From positions 496,001 through 560,000 of the forward strand of contig NZ_JASERL010000003.1 in NCBI RefSeq assembly GCF_030766935.1: a stretch of DNA of 64,000 bases, written 5' to 3'. This document shows positions 38,120-46,814 of this stretch, one piece after another. Below the pieces are notes generated by a model. The model was given only the letters and a program-made list of their open reading frames with translations, was not told the origin of the DNA and made no database searches. Position 1 is the first letter of the stretch, and each line of letters opens with the position of its first letter. The DNA is from Streptomyces sp. KL109B (GTDB lineage Bacteria; Actinomycetota; Actinomycetes; Streptomycetales; Streptomycetaceae). The translations under genes and the position numbers were made by a program.

Positions 38120-38335
38120 CCCTCAAGGCTACCGTCGCGCGGTTCCGGCAGACGACCCGATATCCGTTGCACCCATTTATGCCCTATTTGCCGGAATGTG
38201 AATTTAGAGTGGAATGCGGGACGTCGAGGGGTATCGAGGAACGTCAAGGAAAGAACGCCACTTTCCCTTGAAAGGGGCAGAAGCGGCACTCCGCTTTGAC
38301 TCGACCCCCTTGCTGGAGGCGGGAGTTGGGGCCCG

Positions 38336-38647
38336 TTGTCCACAGAGATACACAGCCCCGAAAGGTTATCCACAGGCTGTGAGAATGATCTGTGGACACC
38401 GGAAGAGATCATTCCGAAAGCCGCATGCGTAACGAAGAATTCCCCGCTCAAACTGCTCGCAAGCTCACTTTCGGGTGGAAATGCTTCACTCCAAAGAGTC
38501 GATCAAGGGAAATGCCTGGACGAAGGGTGGCCTGTCGGGCTGTGGACACCTCTGGGGCCTGTGGGGCGATTTGTCGACCATCCACCACCTTCCTGTCGAC
38601 TTGTCCCCAGGTCGAGAAGGTGCCCTGTGGATAACTTCTGTGGATGA
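38336..38647. promoter_or_regulatory. Cluster of about seven DnaA boxes
   Basis: Three perfect boxes: TTGTCCACA (38336-38344), TTATCCACA (38366-38374) and TGTGGATAA (38626-38634). Four with one mismatch: TGTGGACAC (38391-38399 and 38541-38549), TTGTCCCCA (38601-38609) and TGTGGATGA (38639-38647). The perfect boxes are nine-base matches to the E. coli/Streptomyces consensus. It is not oriC: dnaA/dnaN are absent. Confidence 0.85.
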
Positions 38648-38680
38648 AGAAAATCCGCTGGTAGGACCGGGTGTGCGGGC

Positions 38681-38725
38681 AAAAAGAAGCCGGATCCGGC
38701 GGTGGAAAACCACCTGGGATCCGGC
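38681..38725 (-). terminator. Intrinsic terminator of pheA with U-tract
   Basis: On the minus strand GCCGGATCC pairs with GGATCCGGC and an inner GGTGG/CCACC stem closes a TTTT loop. TTCTTTTT follows. A classical rho-independent terminator, unusual here for its U-tract. Confidence 0.88.
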
Positions 38726-38744
38726 CCCGTTGCTGCCAGGGGCC

Positions 38745-39680
38745 TCAGAACCGCCCGTCCTGGCAGCGCGCCAGCCAGTCCGATGCCGCCACGAACTCGC
38801 CGTCCGAGGTTCCCGAGCGCGGCGGCCGCACATCCTCCACGGCGACCCCGGCCCGCGGATACGAACCGAGGAAGCGCACCTCCGGGCACGCCCGCTTCAG
38901 GCCCATCAGCGCCTCCGCCACCCGGCGGTCCGCGATGTGGCCCTCCGCGTCGATCGCGAAGCAGTAGTCGCCGATGCCCGTGCCGGTGGGCCGGGACTGC
39001 AGCAGCACCAGGTTGACCCCGCGGATCGCGAACTCCTGGAGCAGCTCCATCAGCCCACCGGGATGGTCCTCGCGCTGCCAGATGACGACCGAGGTCTTGT
39101 CCGCGCCGGTGGGCGCCGCGGGCCGGGCCGGCTTGCCGACCAGGACGAAGCGGGTCTGCGCGTTCTCCGCGTCGTGGATCCCCGTGACCAGCGGCACGAG
39201 CCCGTACTTCTCGGCCGCGAACTCGCCGGCGAACGCGGCGTCGTAGCGCCCCTCCTGCACGAGCCGCGCGCCGTCGGCGTTCGAGGCCGCGGACTCCCAG
39301 GTCACGTCGTCGGCCAGGTTGGCCTTCATCCAGTTGCGGACCTGCGGCTGGGCGGCCGGGTGCGCGGTGACCGTCTTGATGTCGCCGATCTCGGTGCCGG
39401 GGCGCACAAGGAGCGCGAAGGTGATGTCGAGCAGCACCTCGCGGTAGATCATCAGCGGCTCGCCCGCGACCAGTTCGTCGAGGGTCGTGGTGATGCCGCC
39501 CTCCACGGAGTTCTCGATCGGTACGAACGCGGCCTCGGCCTCCCCGCCGCGGACGGCGTCGAGCGCCGCGGGCACGGACACCATGGGAACGAGCTCCCGG
39601 GTGGCCGTCTCCGGGAGCGTGCGCAGGGCGACTTCGGTGAAGGTGCCCTCGGGACCGAGATACGCGTAGCTGGCTGGCAT
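38745..39680 (-). CDS. pheA: Prephenate dehydratase
   Basis: 311 residues. The dehydratase domain begins YLGPEGTFTEVAL and includes ENSVEGGITTTLDELV and AQTRFVLV (the TRF catalytic motif). The ACT domain (about 200-280) is TSVVIWQREDHPGGLMELLQEFAIRGVNL, where phenylalanine feedback inhibition is expected. It converts prephenate to phenylpyruvate in Phe synthesis. No chorismate mutase domain is fused. It ends in a strong intrinsic terminator. The 79-bp gap to dtpA upstream shows no distinct promoter. Confidence 0.96.
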   Translation of the reverse strand: MPASYAYLGPEGTFTEVALRTLPETATRELVPMVSVPAALDAVRGGEAEAAFVPIENSVEGGITTTLDELVAGEPLMIYREVLLDITFALLVRPGTEIGDIKTVTAHPAAQPQVRNWMKANLADDVTWESAASNADGARLVQEGRYDAAFAGEFAAEKYGLVPLVTGIHDAENAQTRFVLVGKPARPAAPTGADKTSVVIWQREDHPGGLMELLQEFAIRGVNLVLLQSRPTGTGIGDYCFAIDAEGHIADRRVAEALMGLKRACPEVRFLGSYPRAGVAVEDVRPPRSGTSDGEFVAASDWLARCQDGRF

Positions 39681-39759
39681 GGGCTCACCTTAATGGGCCG
39701 TACGGTGCGGGGTTCACGGATGCGTCGAGGGCCACCCGGACCGGCGGCACGGGCCCCGC

Positions 39760-41079
39760 CTACCCCTCCAGCAACGCCTGCCCCACATACCCGCCCTTGT
39801 CGGCGCCGCCCGGCACCGCGAAGAGCCCGCTCGCCTCGTGCCGGATGAACTTCGACAGGGCGTCGCCCCGGTCGAGCTTGCGCTGCACCGGCACGAAGCC
39901 GCGCAGCGGGTCCGCCTGCCAGCAGACGAAGAGCAGGCCCGCGTCCGGGGTGCCGTCCTCGTCGAAGCCGTCGTGGTACGAGAACGGGCGGCGCAGCAGC
40001 GCGGATCCGCCGTTCTGGTCGGGCCGGGTGATGCGGGCGTGCGCGTTGAGCGGGATGACGAGGTCGCCGTTCGCGTCCGTCTTCTCCAGGTCCGGCTCGG
40101 TGGTCTCCTTGCCACCGGTCAGCGGGGCGCCGTTCGACTTCTTGCGGCCGATGACGTGCTCCTGCGCCGCCGTCGACAGCTTCTCCCAGTCGTCGAGGAG
40201 CATCCGGATCCGGCGTACGACGACGTACGAGCCGTTCGCCATCCACGCGGGGGACTGCACGGAGCCCGAACCCGAGCCCGAGCCCGACCCCGAACTCGGC
40301 ACGAAGATCCGCTCGTTGAAGTCCTTGTCGGCCGGCTTCGGATTCCCCGTGCCGTCGACCTGGCCCATCAGATTGCGGACCGTCATCGGGTGGGCGGTGG
40401 CGCCGGGCGAGCGGTTGAAGCCGTTCATCTGCCAGCGCAACTTCGCCGTGCCGCCCGCCTCCTTCTGGATCGCGCGCAGCGCGTGGAAGGCGACGAGCGG
40501 GTCGTTCGCGCCGATCTGCACCCACAGGTCGCCATTGCTGCGCGCCTTGTCGAGGTGGTCGGAGTAGAAGTCCGGCAGCGGGTCGAGGGCGGCGGGGCGC
40601 TGCTTCTCCAGTCCCGTACGGGAGAAGAAGCTGTGGCCGAAGCCGAAGGTGATCGTCAGCGAGGACGGTCCGGCGTCCCGCGCCACATCGGTGTCGTCGG
40701 ACGACATCGGCTCGCCCGCCATCAGCCGCTCGGCCGTCGCCGACCAGCGGCGCAGCAGGGCCGCCGCCTCCCTGCGCCCCGCGCCCGCCGCCAGGTCGAA
40801 CGCGACGAGGTGGCCGCGGGCCTGCATCGCGGTGGTGATGCCGGGCTGATGTTTCCCGTGAAACATCACCTCGTCCGCCCCGAGCGAGGTCAACGCCGCT
40901 TGCTGCTCGGGGGAGTTCGAGGACGCCACGGCGTACCCCGCGCCCGCACCGACGGCGCCGAGCGCGACTCCGGTGGCGCCCGCCGTCCCGATCAGCCGCC
41001 GTCGCGAGATGCCCGTCGCCCCGGCGGAGGTCCCGGTGGAGGTCTCGGTCCGGCTCTGCGTGTCAGACGTGTCAGTCAT
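39760..41079 (-). CDS. dtpA: DtpA, Tat-exported DyP-type heme peroxidase
   Basis: 439 residues. A Tat signal SRRRLIG (residues 25-31) precedes a hydrophobic GTAGATGVALGAVGAGAGYAV stretch. The DyP motif is GQVDGTGNP, the proximal heme His is in HARITRPDQ and RRPFSYHDG follows. In S. lividans DtpA is Tat-exported and needed for maturation of the copper oxidase GlxA and for morphogenesis (established). A (GS)n linker, SGSGSGSGSGSV, interrupts the region after NERIFVPS. A near-parS (40851-40864) lies inside the gene and encodes FHGK. It is the last gene of the copper cluster, 8 bp after copCD. Confidence 0.92.
   Translation of the reverse strand: MTDTSDTQSRTETSTGTSAGATGISRRRLIGTAGATGVALGAVGAGAGYAVASSNSPEQQAALTSLGADEVMFHGKHQPGITTAMQARGHLVAFDLAAGAGRREAAALLRRWSATAERLMAGEPMSSDDTDVARDAGPSSLTITFGFGHSFFSRTGLEKQRPAALDPLPDFYSDHLDKARSNGDLWVQIGANDPLVAFHALRAIQKEAGGTAKLRWQMNGFNRSPGATAHPMTVRNLMGQVDGTGNPKPADKDFNERIFVPSSGSGSGSGSGSVQSPAWMANGSYVVVRRIRMLLDDWEKLSTAAQEHVIGRKKSNGAPLTGGKETTEPDLEKTDANGDLVIPLNAHARITRPDQNGGSALLRRPFSYHDGFDEDGTPDAGLLFVCWQADPLRGFVPVQRKLDRGDALSKFIRHEASGLFAVPGGADKGGYVGQALLEG
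40851..40864. promoter_or_regulatory. Near-consensus parS inside dtpA
   Basis: GTTTCCCGTGAAAC differs at one base from parS. It is within dtpA coding sequence, at codons that read Met-Phe-His-Gly-Lys. Confidence 0.65.
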
Positions 41080-41087
41080 GGGGCGGG

Positions 41088-43025
41088 TCAGCCGATCTTC
41101 GTGTTCTTGTCGATGGTGATCTGGTCGATGTCCGAGGTACGCACGGTCAGCGCGACCTTCCAGTTTCCCGCCACGGGGATCTGCACGCCGCTCGCCGTCC
41201 AGTGTCCGGTGGCGATGTGGTCGGGCACGACGGGCAGCGGGCCGATCTTCTTCGCCTCCTGGGTGAAGGCGACCTTCACCTCGGGGACGTCGAAGGCCTT
41301 GCCGTTCGGCCGCTCTACGTAGAGGTGCATTTCGTTGTTGCCGGTGCGGCCGGGGTCGATCTCCAGGAGGGCGGTGCCCTTGCCGTCCGCGCCGCCGGTG
41401 TCGAACGGGATCTTCAGCGAGACCGGGCCCGACTGCGTCTGCGCGGCCGAGGTGGCGGACTTGGCCTCCTCCTCGGTGCGGCCCGGTTCGGTGGACGTGA
41501 GCACGGTGGTGACGGCGAGCAGGACGACCGCGATGCCCGCCTCGGTGAGCACCGAGCGGCGCAGGCCGAAGCGGTGCGGGTCGGAGTCGCGTACCCGCTT
41601 CTCGCGGGCGCTGGCCATCGCGGCGCGCTGCCGGGCGAGTTGGGCGGCGCGCTCGGGGTCGGCGTTCTTCGCCCCGGCGGCCACGGAGACCGTCGCCTTC
41701 TCCTCCGACTTCTCCTCCACCGCTTCGGCCTCGCGCGGTGCGACCACGGGCGCCGCGGCCACGGACTCGGACAGCCGCCCCGTCCACTTCCGGGAGATCC
41801 AGGCGACGCCGACGAGCACGACGACCAGCCCGACCTTCACCATCAGCAACTGCCCGTACGACGTCCCGGTCAGCGCCGACCAGGAGCCGACCTGCCGCCA
41901 CGACTGGTAGAGCCCGGTCGCGACGAGGACGAGGACGCTGCCGAAGGCCACGCGCGAGAAGCGGCGCACGGCCGAGCCCTCGATCGTCGGCACCCGGTAC
42001 AGCGCGACGAGCAGCGTCGCGAGCCCGCCGAGCCAGGAGGCGACGGCCAGCAGGTGCAGTACGTCGACGGGCATCGCGAGGCCCGCCTGGATCCCGGTCG
42101 AGGCGTGCTCGGCCATGGCCCAGGTGGCGGCGAGCCCGGCCGCGACGACGGCGCCGCCGATGGAGAGCCCGAAGGTGAGGTCGCCCCGCTCCTTCTCCCG
42201 CTCGCCCTCATCGTCCCCCTCACCCTCGTCGGCCTCGTTCTTCTTCGCGTACGCCCCGAAGAGCACCGCGATGAAGAGGGCCGCCGCGGCGAGCAGCAGC
42301 AGCCGGGACGTGAGCGCGGCGCCGGTCTTCGTCTGGAGGACCTGGCCGAGCAGCGACATGTCGAAGATGTCGCCGAGCTTCCCGGACCCGGTGTACGAGC
42401 CGCGCATCAGCAGCATGGCGAGGGTGGCGGCGGTCAGCGCGGTCCAGGCGCCGACCACGAGGCGCTGCACGGGCTTGCTGTTCGCCCCGCCCCGCCAGCA
42501 GCCGAGCACGAACGCGGCGCCGCCCACGAGCAGCGCGAACCCCGCGTACGCGACGTAGCGCGCGAAGCCGTACAGCCCGCCGACGACGCCTCCGCCGGCG
42601 TTCTGGTCGGCGACCACCGCGGTCGTCTTGGAGGGCTTGCCGATGGAGAACGTGTAGGCGCCGGACACGGGGTGGCTGTCGGCGGAGACGACCTGGTAGG
42701 CGACGGTGAACGTGCCGTCGGGCAGGCCGGAGTGCAGGCCCACCGCGTAGGTCGTGCCGCCGGGGTGCGTGACCTTGCCGTCGTCGACGCGCTTGCCGGC
42801 CGGGTCGAGGACGCGGACCGCGCCGTCGGAGATCGCGACGTCCTCGGAGAAGGTGAGCGACACCTTCTTCGGCGCCGAGTCGACCACCGCTCCCTGCTTG
42901 GGATCGCTCCCGGTCAGCGCGGCGTGCGCGGACGCGGGGGCGGCGCCGGCCAGGAGTGCGCCGGTGACGGCGAGGAAGAGCAGCACCAGCTGCCAGGTGC
43001 GGGGAGCGATGGTCTTCACGTACAA
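41088..43025 (-). CDS. CopC-CopD-type copper-handling membrane protein (YcnJ-like)
   Basis: 645 residues. A signal peptide ends ASA before H34 (HAALTGSDP), the N-terminal copper-binding His of CopC. The CopC domain continues to SADSHPVSGAYTF. About eight membrane helices (150-440, CopD-like) include GSYTGSGKLGDI and DVLHLLAVASWLGGL. Long Glu/Lys-rich loops (DEGEGDDEGEREKERG) follow, then a C-terminal extracytoplasmic YtkA-like beta domain. Predicted to bind periplasmic-side Cu and pass it across or along the membrane. The start may be TTG 43025 (AAGGGG 5 nt upstream) or GTG 43019. Confidence 0.87.
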   Translation of the reverse strand: MYVKTIAPRTWQLVLLFLAVTGALLAGAAPASAHAALTGSDPKQGAVVDSAPKKVSLTFSEDVAISDGAVRVLDPAGKRVDDGKVTHPGGTTYAVGLHSGLPDGTFTVAYQVVSADSHPVSGAYTFSIGKPSKTTAVVADQNAGGGVVGGLYGFARYVAYAGFALLVGGAAFVLGCWRGGANSKPVQRLVVGAWTALTAATLAMLLMRGSYTGSGKLGDIFDMSLLGQVLQTKTGAALTSRLLLLAAAALFIAVLFGAYAKKNEADEGEGDDEGEREKERGDLTFGLSIGGAVVAAGLAATWAMAEHASTGIQAGLAMPVDVLHLLAVASWLGGLATLLVALYRVPTIEGSAVRRFSRVAFGSVLVLVATGLYQSWRQVGSWSALTGTSYGQLLMVKVGLVVVLVGVAWISRKWTGRLSESVAAAPVVAPREAEAVEEKSEEKATVSVAAGAKNADPERAAQLARQRAAMASAREKRVRDSDPHRFGLRRSVLTEAGIAVVLLAVTTVLTSTEPGRTEEEAKSATSAAQTQSGPVSLKIPFDTGGADGKGTALLEIDPGRTGNNEMHLYVERPNGKAFDVPEVKVAFTQEAKKIGPLPVVPDHIATGHWTASGVQIPVAGNWKVALTVRTSDIDQITIDKNTKIG

Positions 43026-43035
43026 GTCAGCCCCT

Positions 43036-43515
43036 TCAGTGCGAAGCGTGCGACGGGTTGTAGGTGGCGACCTTCACCGGGAAGGAGACCGTGACGGTGC
43101 CGGACTTGGCGAAGCGCAGCTTCACCGACACCTTGTCGCCCTCCTTGGGCTTCTGCTTCAGGTTCTCGAACATGAGGTGGTTGCCGCCGCGTTGGAAGTC
43201 GAGCTCGCCGTTCGCGGGGACCGCGAAGGACTTCTGCTCCTTCATCACGCCGCCCTTGGTGCTGTGCAGGGTGACCTTCTGGGAGATGCCGCTGCTCACG
43301 GACGTGAGGGTGTCGGCGGCCCCCTTGTTGTGCACGGTGAAGAACCCGGCGGCCATGTCGCCGGAGGCGGGTGCGGGGATGAACGCGCCCTCGACCTTCA
43401 CGTCGGGCTTGTCGGCGGAGTCCTCGGAGCCGGAGCCGGAGCCGGAGCCGCAGGCGGTGAGGGCGAGCCCCGCCGCGAGCGTTATGGCACCGAGGGTGAC
43501 GGGCGTGCGCCTCAC
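43036..43515 (-). CDS. ecuC: ECuC, extracytoplasmic PCu(A)C-type copper chaperone
   Basis: 159 residues. Lipoprotein signal with lipobox LTAC (Cys22), then a short GSGSGSGS linker and a PCuAC domain. Copper ligands H84, M91, H113 and M115 fit the M-X21-HXM pattern. In S. lividans ECuC receives Cu(I) and hands it to Sco for cuproenzyme assembly (established). GTG 43515 overlaps the sco stop by 4 bp, so the two chaperones are translationally coupled. Confidence 0.92.
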   Translation of the reverse strand: MRRTPVTLGAITLAAGLALTACGSGSGSGSEDSADKPDVKVEGAFIPAPASGDMAAGFFTVHNKGAADTLTSVSSGISQKVTLHSTKGGVMKEQKSFAVPANGELDFQRGGNHLMFENLKQKPKEGDKVSVKLRFAKSGTVTVSFPVKVATYNPSHASH

Positions 43516-44195
43516 GGCTTCTCCCCCTTGACGATCTTGGGGAGGTCCTTGGTGTAGTCGTCGACCGTGGCGTCCTCGCCGTACATCACGTACCCGGCGT
43601 TGGTCTTCGGCGAGAAGCCGATCACCTGCGTGCCGTGCATCGACACGAGCTTGCCGTTCTTGTCCTTCTGCGTCGGCTCGAGGGAGATGCCGAGGGTGCG
43701 GGCGCCGCCCTGGATGGTCGCGAAGTCGCCGGTCAGGCCGATGAAGTCCTTGTCCTGCGCCTTGAGCCACTTGCCGAGTACGGACGGGGTGTCGCGGTCC
43801 GGGTCGGAGGTGATGAAGACGACCTGGAGCTTGTCCTGCTCGGACTTGGGCAGCGACTTCTTGGCGACGGCGAGGTTGCTCATCGTCAGCGGGCAGACGT
43901 CGGGGCAGTGCGTGTAGCCGAAGTAGATGAGCGTCGGCTTGCCCTTGGTCTGCTCGCGCAGGTCGAACTTCTTGCCGTGGGTGTCGGTGAGCACCAGATC
44001 CGGCTTCTTGAACGGCTTGTCGAGGACCGTCGCCGCCTTCTTCGAGCCGGCGTCGGAGGACACCTCGGCGACCGGCTTGCCGCTGTCGTCGCCGCTTCCG
44101 CAGGCGGACAGGGCGAAGGTCGCCACGGTGACGAGGCCGACCGCGGCCAGCAGGCTCTTCCTGTTGAACTTCGTGTTCTTGCGGGGGTTGCGCAT
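43512..44195 (-). CDS. sco: Sco, SCO1/SenC-family copper metallochaperone
   Basis: 227 residues. Lipobox LSAC (Cys32) anchors it to the membrane outer face. The thioredoxin-like domain has the Cu-binding CX3C at C97/C101 (GYTHCPDVCP) and the third ligand H187 in MHGTQVIG. Sco delivers copper to cytochrome c oxidase and, in Streptomyces, to GlxA; mutants fail to develop under low copper (established for S. lividans). The ATG at 44195 is used; the ribosome-binding site is weak. Confidence 0.94.
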   Translation of the reverse strand: MRNPRKNTKFNRKSLLAAVGLVTVATFALSACGSGDDSGKPVAEVSSDAGSKKAATVLDKPFKKPDLVLTDTHGKKFDLREQTKGKPTLIYFGYTHCPDVCPLTMSNLAVAKKSLPKSEQDKLQVVFITSDPDRDTPSVLGKWLKAQDKDFIGLTGDFATIQGGARTLGISLEPTQKDKNGKLVSMHGTQVIGFSPKTNAGYVMYGEDATVDDYTKDLPKIVKGEKP

Positions 44196-44282
44196 AGAGA
44201 AATGTCCCAGATGTGAGGTGGCCGGTGGGCGGCGGGGGCGGCGGGGACGCACACCGCGCCCCCGCCGCCCACCGAGAGTGGC

Positions 44283-45029
44283 TCAGCTGTTGGTACGCCG
44301 ACGGCCCGCCACGACGCCGAACGCCACACCGGCGATGCCGACGAGGATGCCGACGACGCCGAGGACGCGGGCGGTGGTGTCGCTGCCGGAGCTGTCGGAC
44401 GACGCGTCCGTGGAGGCCGCCGCGGCCTCCTTCTTGGCGCTGTCGTCGGAGGCGCCCGAGGCACCGTGCCCGTCCTCCGCGGCGGCCGAGAGCTCCAGGA
44501 CGGGCGCCGGGTTCTCCGGCTCCTCCTGGCCCTTGACCTGCGGCTCGATCCAGCGCACGACCTCCTTGTTGTCGTACGTCTGGAGCGCCTTGAAGACGAG
44601 CTGGTCGGTGTCGGTCGGCAGCTGGCCGATGGACACCGGGAACTTCTGGAAGTAGCCGGGCTGCACGCCCTTGTCGTCGCCGGAACCGGTCGCGGTCCAG
44701 GTGACCTTGGAGACGGCCTCGGTGATCTTCTCGCCGTGCATCTCCATGGGCTTGTCGAGCTTCTTCTTGGTGACGTCGGCCTTCCAGCCGGGCACCGGCT
44801 CGGGCATCACCGAGGCGAGCGGGTGCTCGGCCGGGAAGTTGATCTCGACCTTGGTGGTGGCGGAGTCGTCGCGCTCGTTCGGCACCTTGAAGTCGACGAC
44901 GGCGTAGTCGCCCTTGGCCGCCTCGCCCTCCGGCTGCACGCTCACGTGCGCGAAGGCGGGGGCGGACAGGAGGACGACGGAGGAGACGGCGGCGCCGCCG
45001 ACGAGTGCGGCGCGGGACATCTGCTTCAT
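44283..45029 (-). CDS. ycnI: YcnI-family (DUF1775) copper-binding exported protein
   Basis: 248 residues. The signal peptide ends APAFA, leaving H28 as mature N-terminus (HVSVQPEGEA), the Cu(II)-binding histidine of the YcnI monohistidine brace, with W in the later VRWIEP. A Ser/Ala/Asp-rich stretch precedes a C-terminal membrane helix (VLGVVGILVGIAGVAFGVVAG) and RRR, so it is anchored outside the cell. It is the first gene of the copper cluster, upstream of sco. Tandem 24-bp repeats lie 59-106 bp before its start. Confidence 0.88.
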   Translation of the reverse strand: MKQMSRAALVGGAAVSSVVLLSAPAFAHVSVQPEGEAAKGDYAVVDFKVPNERDDSATTKVEINFPAEHPLASVMPEPVPGWKADVTKKKLDKPMEMHGEKITEAVSKVTWTATGSGDDKGVQPGYFQKFPVSIGQLPTDTDQLVFKALQTYDNKEVVRWIEPQVKGQEEPENPAPVLELSAAAEDGHGASGASDDSAKKEAAAASTDASSDSSGSDTTARVLGVVGILVGIAGVAFGVVAGRRRTNS

Positions 45030-45087
45030 GACTGAGTGAACTCCACGTTCAGAGGGATCCAGCGAAGGGTGAGAGGGCGCGACCGCG

Positions 45088-45135
45088 CGGCACCGCACCA
45101 CATGGGCGGCGTAACACCGCACTACGTAGGCGGCG
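45088..45135. repeat. Tandem 24-bp repeat upstream of the copper cluster
   Basis: Two adjacent units (45088-45111 and 45112-45135) share ACCGCAC, an ATG/TAC palindromic centre (CACATG, TACGTA) and GGCGGCG. They sit just upstream of ycnI in the expected promoter region, so operator function is plausible. Confidence 0.6.
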
Positions 45136-45207
45136 AAAAAGCGGGTACGCGCGCGTGCCCACGGCACGGCTCATCCCCCGCAGTACGCGGTGGAGTACGC
45201 GCGCCGT

Positions 45208-45993
45208 TCAGGCAGCGAGAAGGAACGTGTCGGCCGCGGGTGGCCCGCGCCGCCTCACGGAGTGCTGAAGTGCCGCCGCCCGCAGGGCCGGTGGTTCGGC
45301 GAAGGACGCACGAGCGGCACGCGGCAGGGCCGGCGCACCCCACAACCCGGCCTTGAGGGCCCGTACGAGCCCCAGGGCGGCCCGCAGCGAACGGATGGGC
45401 GCCACATCCACGGCGGCGTACGCGGAGAGCCGCACGATGCGGCTCAGCGCGAGGTCGCCGTGGCGCAGCAGCCAGCCGGCGCCGGCCGCGGCGAGCAGGT
45501 GCCCGAGCAGCATCGGCAGGGACGGCAGCAGCGACATCGTGGAGTCGGCCGCGCCCGCCATGTGGTGCTGCGCCTCGCCGGTCGGCACGCGCGCGTTGTC
45601 GAGGATGCGCTGGGCCTGCGCCGGGCTGAGCGTCGACGCGCCCGCCCCGCACATGAGCCGCGCGGCCCGCTCGACCGCCGAGGGCTCGCCCGCGGTGGGG
45701 GCCATGGCCATGGCGTGCTGCTGGCCGAGGCCGAAGACGCTGTGCAGCGCGATCTGCCCGGCGCCCAGCAGGGCGGCGATGCCCGGCAGCGACCGCTCGC
45801 GCCCGGCCAGCGGCAGGGCCGCGCAGAAGACGCCGAGGAAGCCGAGCGAAAGTGTCCACAACGGGACGGTGGCCGTCGAACCGAGGCAGTGCCCTCCAGC
45901 GGACAGCACGACGCAGACCGCGGCGAACACCGCGGCCCGAAGCAGCCGGAGATCGGCCGCGCTGCGTGACCGACGCTGGTGGGGGGCAGACAT
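45208..45993 (-). CDS. Hypothetical multi-pass membrane protein
   Basis: 261 residues. Four to five hydrophobic helices (about 17-35, 43-63, 68-92, 155-175), with Met/His-rich loops (QQHAMAMAPT, AQHHMAGAADSTMS) of the kind seen in copper proteins. It lies directly upstream of ycnI on the same strand, 178 bp away, so a copper role is inferred from position and composition only. GAGG precedes the ATG by 5 nt. No family is recognised. Confidence 0.72.
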   Translation of the reverse strand: MSAPHQRRSRSAADLRLLRAAVFAAVCVVLSAGGHCLGSTATVPLWTLSLGFLGVFCAALPLAGRERSLPGIAALLGAGQIALHSVFGLGQQHAMAMAPTAGEPSAVERAARLMCGAGASTLSPAQAQRILDNARVPTGEAQHHMAGAADSTMSLLPSLPMLLGHLLAAAGAGWLLRHGDLALSRIVRLSAYAAVDVAPIRSLRAALGLVRALKAGLWGAPALPRAARASFAEPPALRAAALQHSVRRRGPPAADTFLLAA

Positions 45994-46184
45994 GGCGGCC
46001 TCATCATCGCACTGGCTTCACACGCTCCATACGGCAGGTCCGCAAGGTCCCGAATCTCCCGTACACCGCCGACTCCGGTACGCGCGTCGGCCGTATGGGC
46101 GTCATCACGTCAACTCCGCGATTGCGCCGGGCCGGTGGTGGCAATACGTATCGGTATGTCGAGTCGCGGCCGGGAGGCGGGAGC

Positions 46185-46643
46185 ATGAGCATCTGGTGGT
46201 CCCTCCATCTGCGGCGCGATGCCGCGAGCGTGCCGCTCGCCCGGCGCCTCCTCATGGGCACCATGGAGACCGCGGGCGTCGACCCCGACATCTCCTACGA
46301 CCTGTCGGTGGCGCTCAGCGAGGCGTGTGCGAACGCCGTGGAGCACGGCGGCACGGGGACGAGCGAGGCCTCTGACGCGTTCCGCGTCACCGCCTACCTG
46401 GACGGCGAGAAGTGCCGCATCGAAGTGGCCGACACCGGCCCCGGGTTCGCCGCCACGAACGGCCGCGCGGCGGTGGCCGTCCGCCCGGCGCCGGACTACG
46501 CGGAGCACGGGCGCGGCCTGTGCCTGATCCAGGAACTCGCCGACCACGTGCACTTCGTGAACAGACCGGGCAGCGGCGGCGCCGTGGTCAGCTTCGACAA
46601 GATCCTCAAGTGGAAGAAGGATGCGCCGCTGATGGCGGTGTGA
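46185..46643 (+). CDS. RsbW/SpoIIAB-like ATP-binding (anti-sigma-type) protein
   Basis: 152 residues of HATPase_c type: N box ALSEACANAVEHG, G1 box DTGPGF and G2 EHGRGLCLI. This compact domain is the anti-sigma/serine-kinase fold used in partner-switching networks, abundant in Streptomyces. GGAGGCGGGAGC directly precedes the ATG. No sigma factor is adjacent; its partner is unknown. It is divergent from the membrane-protein gene, with 191 bp between. Confidence 0.87.
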   Translation: MSIWWSLHLRRDAASVPLARRLLMGTMETAGVDPDISYDLSVALSEACANAVEHGGTGTSEASDAFRVTAYLDGEKCRIEVADTGPGFAATNGRAAVAVRPAPDYAEHGRGLCLIQELADHVHFVNRPGSGGAVVSFDKILKWKKDAPLMAV

Positions 46644-46814
46644 GGGTGTTGTGCTGCGCTGACCTGCGGTGGAGCGGTTATCGGGGCCACTGAGGGCCAC
46701 TGAGGGCCACTCTGGGGGCTTGATCAGGCCGCGAGGGCACGGTCAGGGCACATGATCACAGATGCTCCTGACCGGGCGGTGAAGGCGGAGTCGATCGCCC
46801 GTCGCGTACGGGAC

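Larger units (their letters stand above)
38120..38744. other. 625-bp intergenic region between serS and pheA
   Basis: Contains the DnaA-box cluster at 38336-38647 and the pheA terminator at 38681-38725. No protein-coding frame has Streptomyces-like codon bias. It presumably also holds the serS promoter. Confidence 0.75.

Noticed and set aside
38336..38647. DnaA-box cluster as the replication origin itself
   Set aside because: No dnaA, dnaN, recF or AT-rich unwinding element is nearby; the number of boxes is lower than in Streptomyces oriC.
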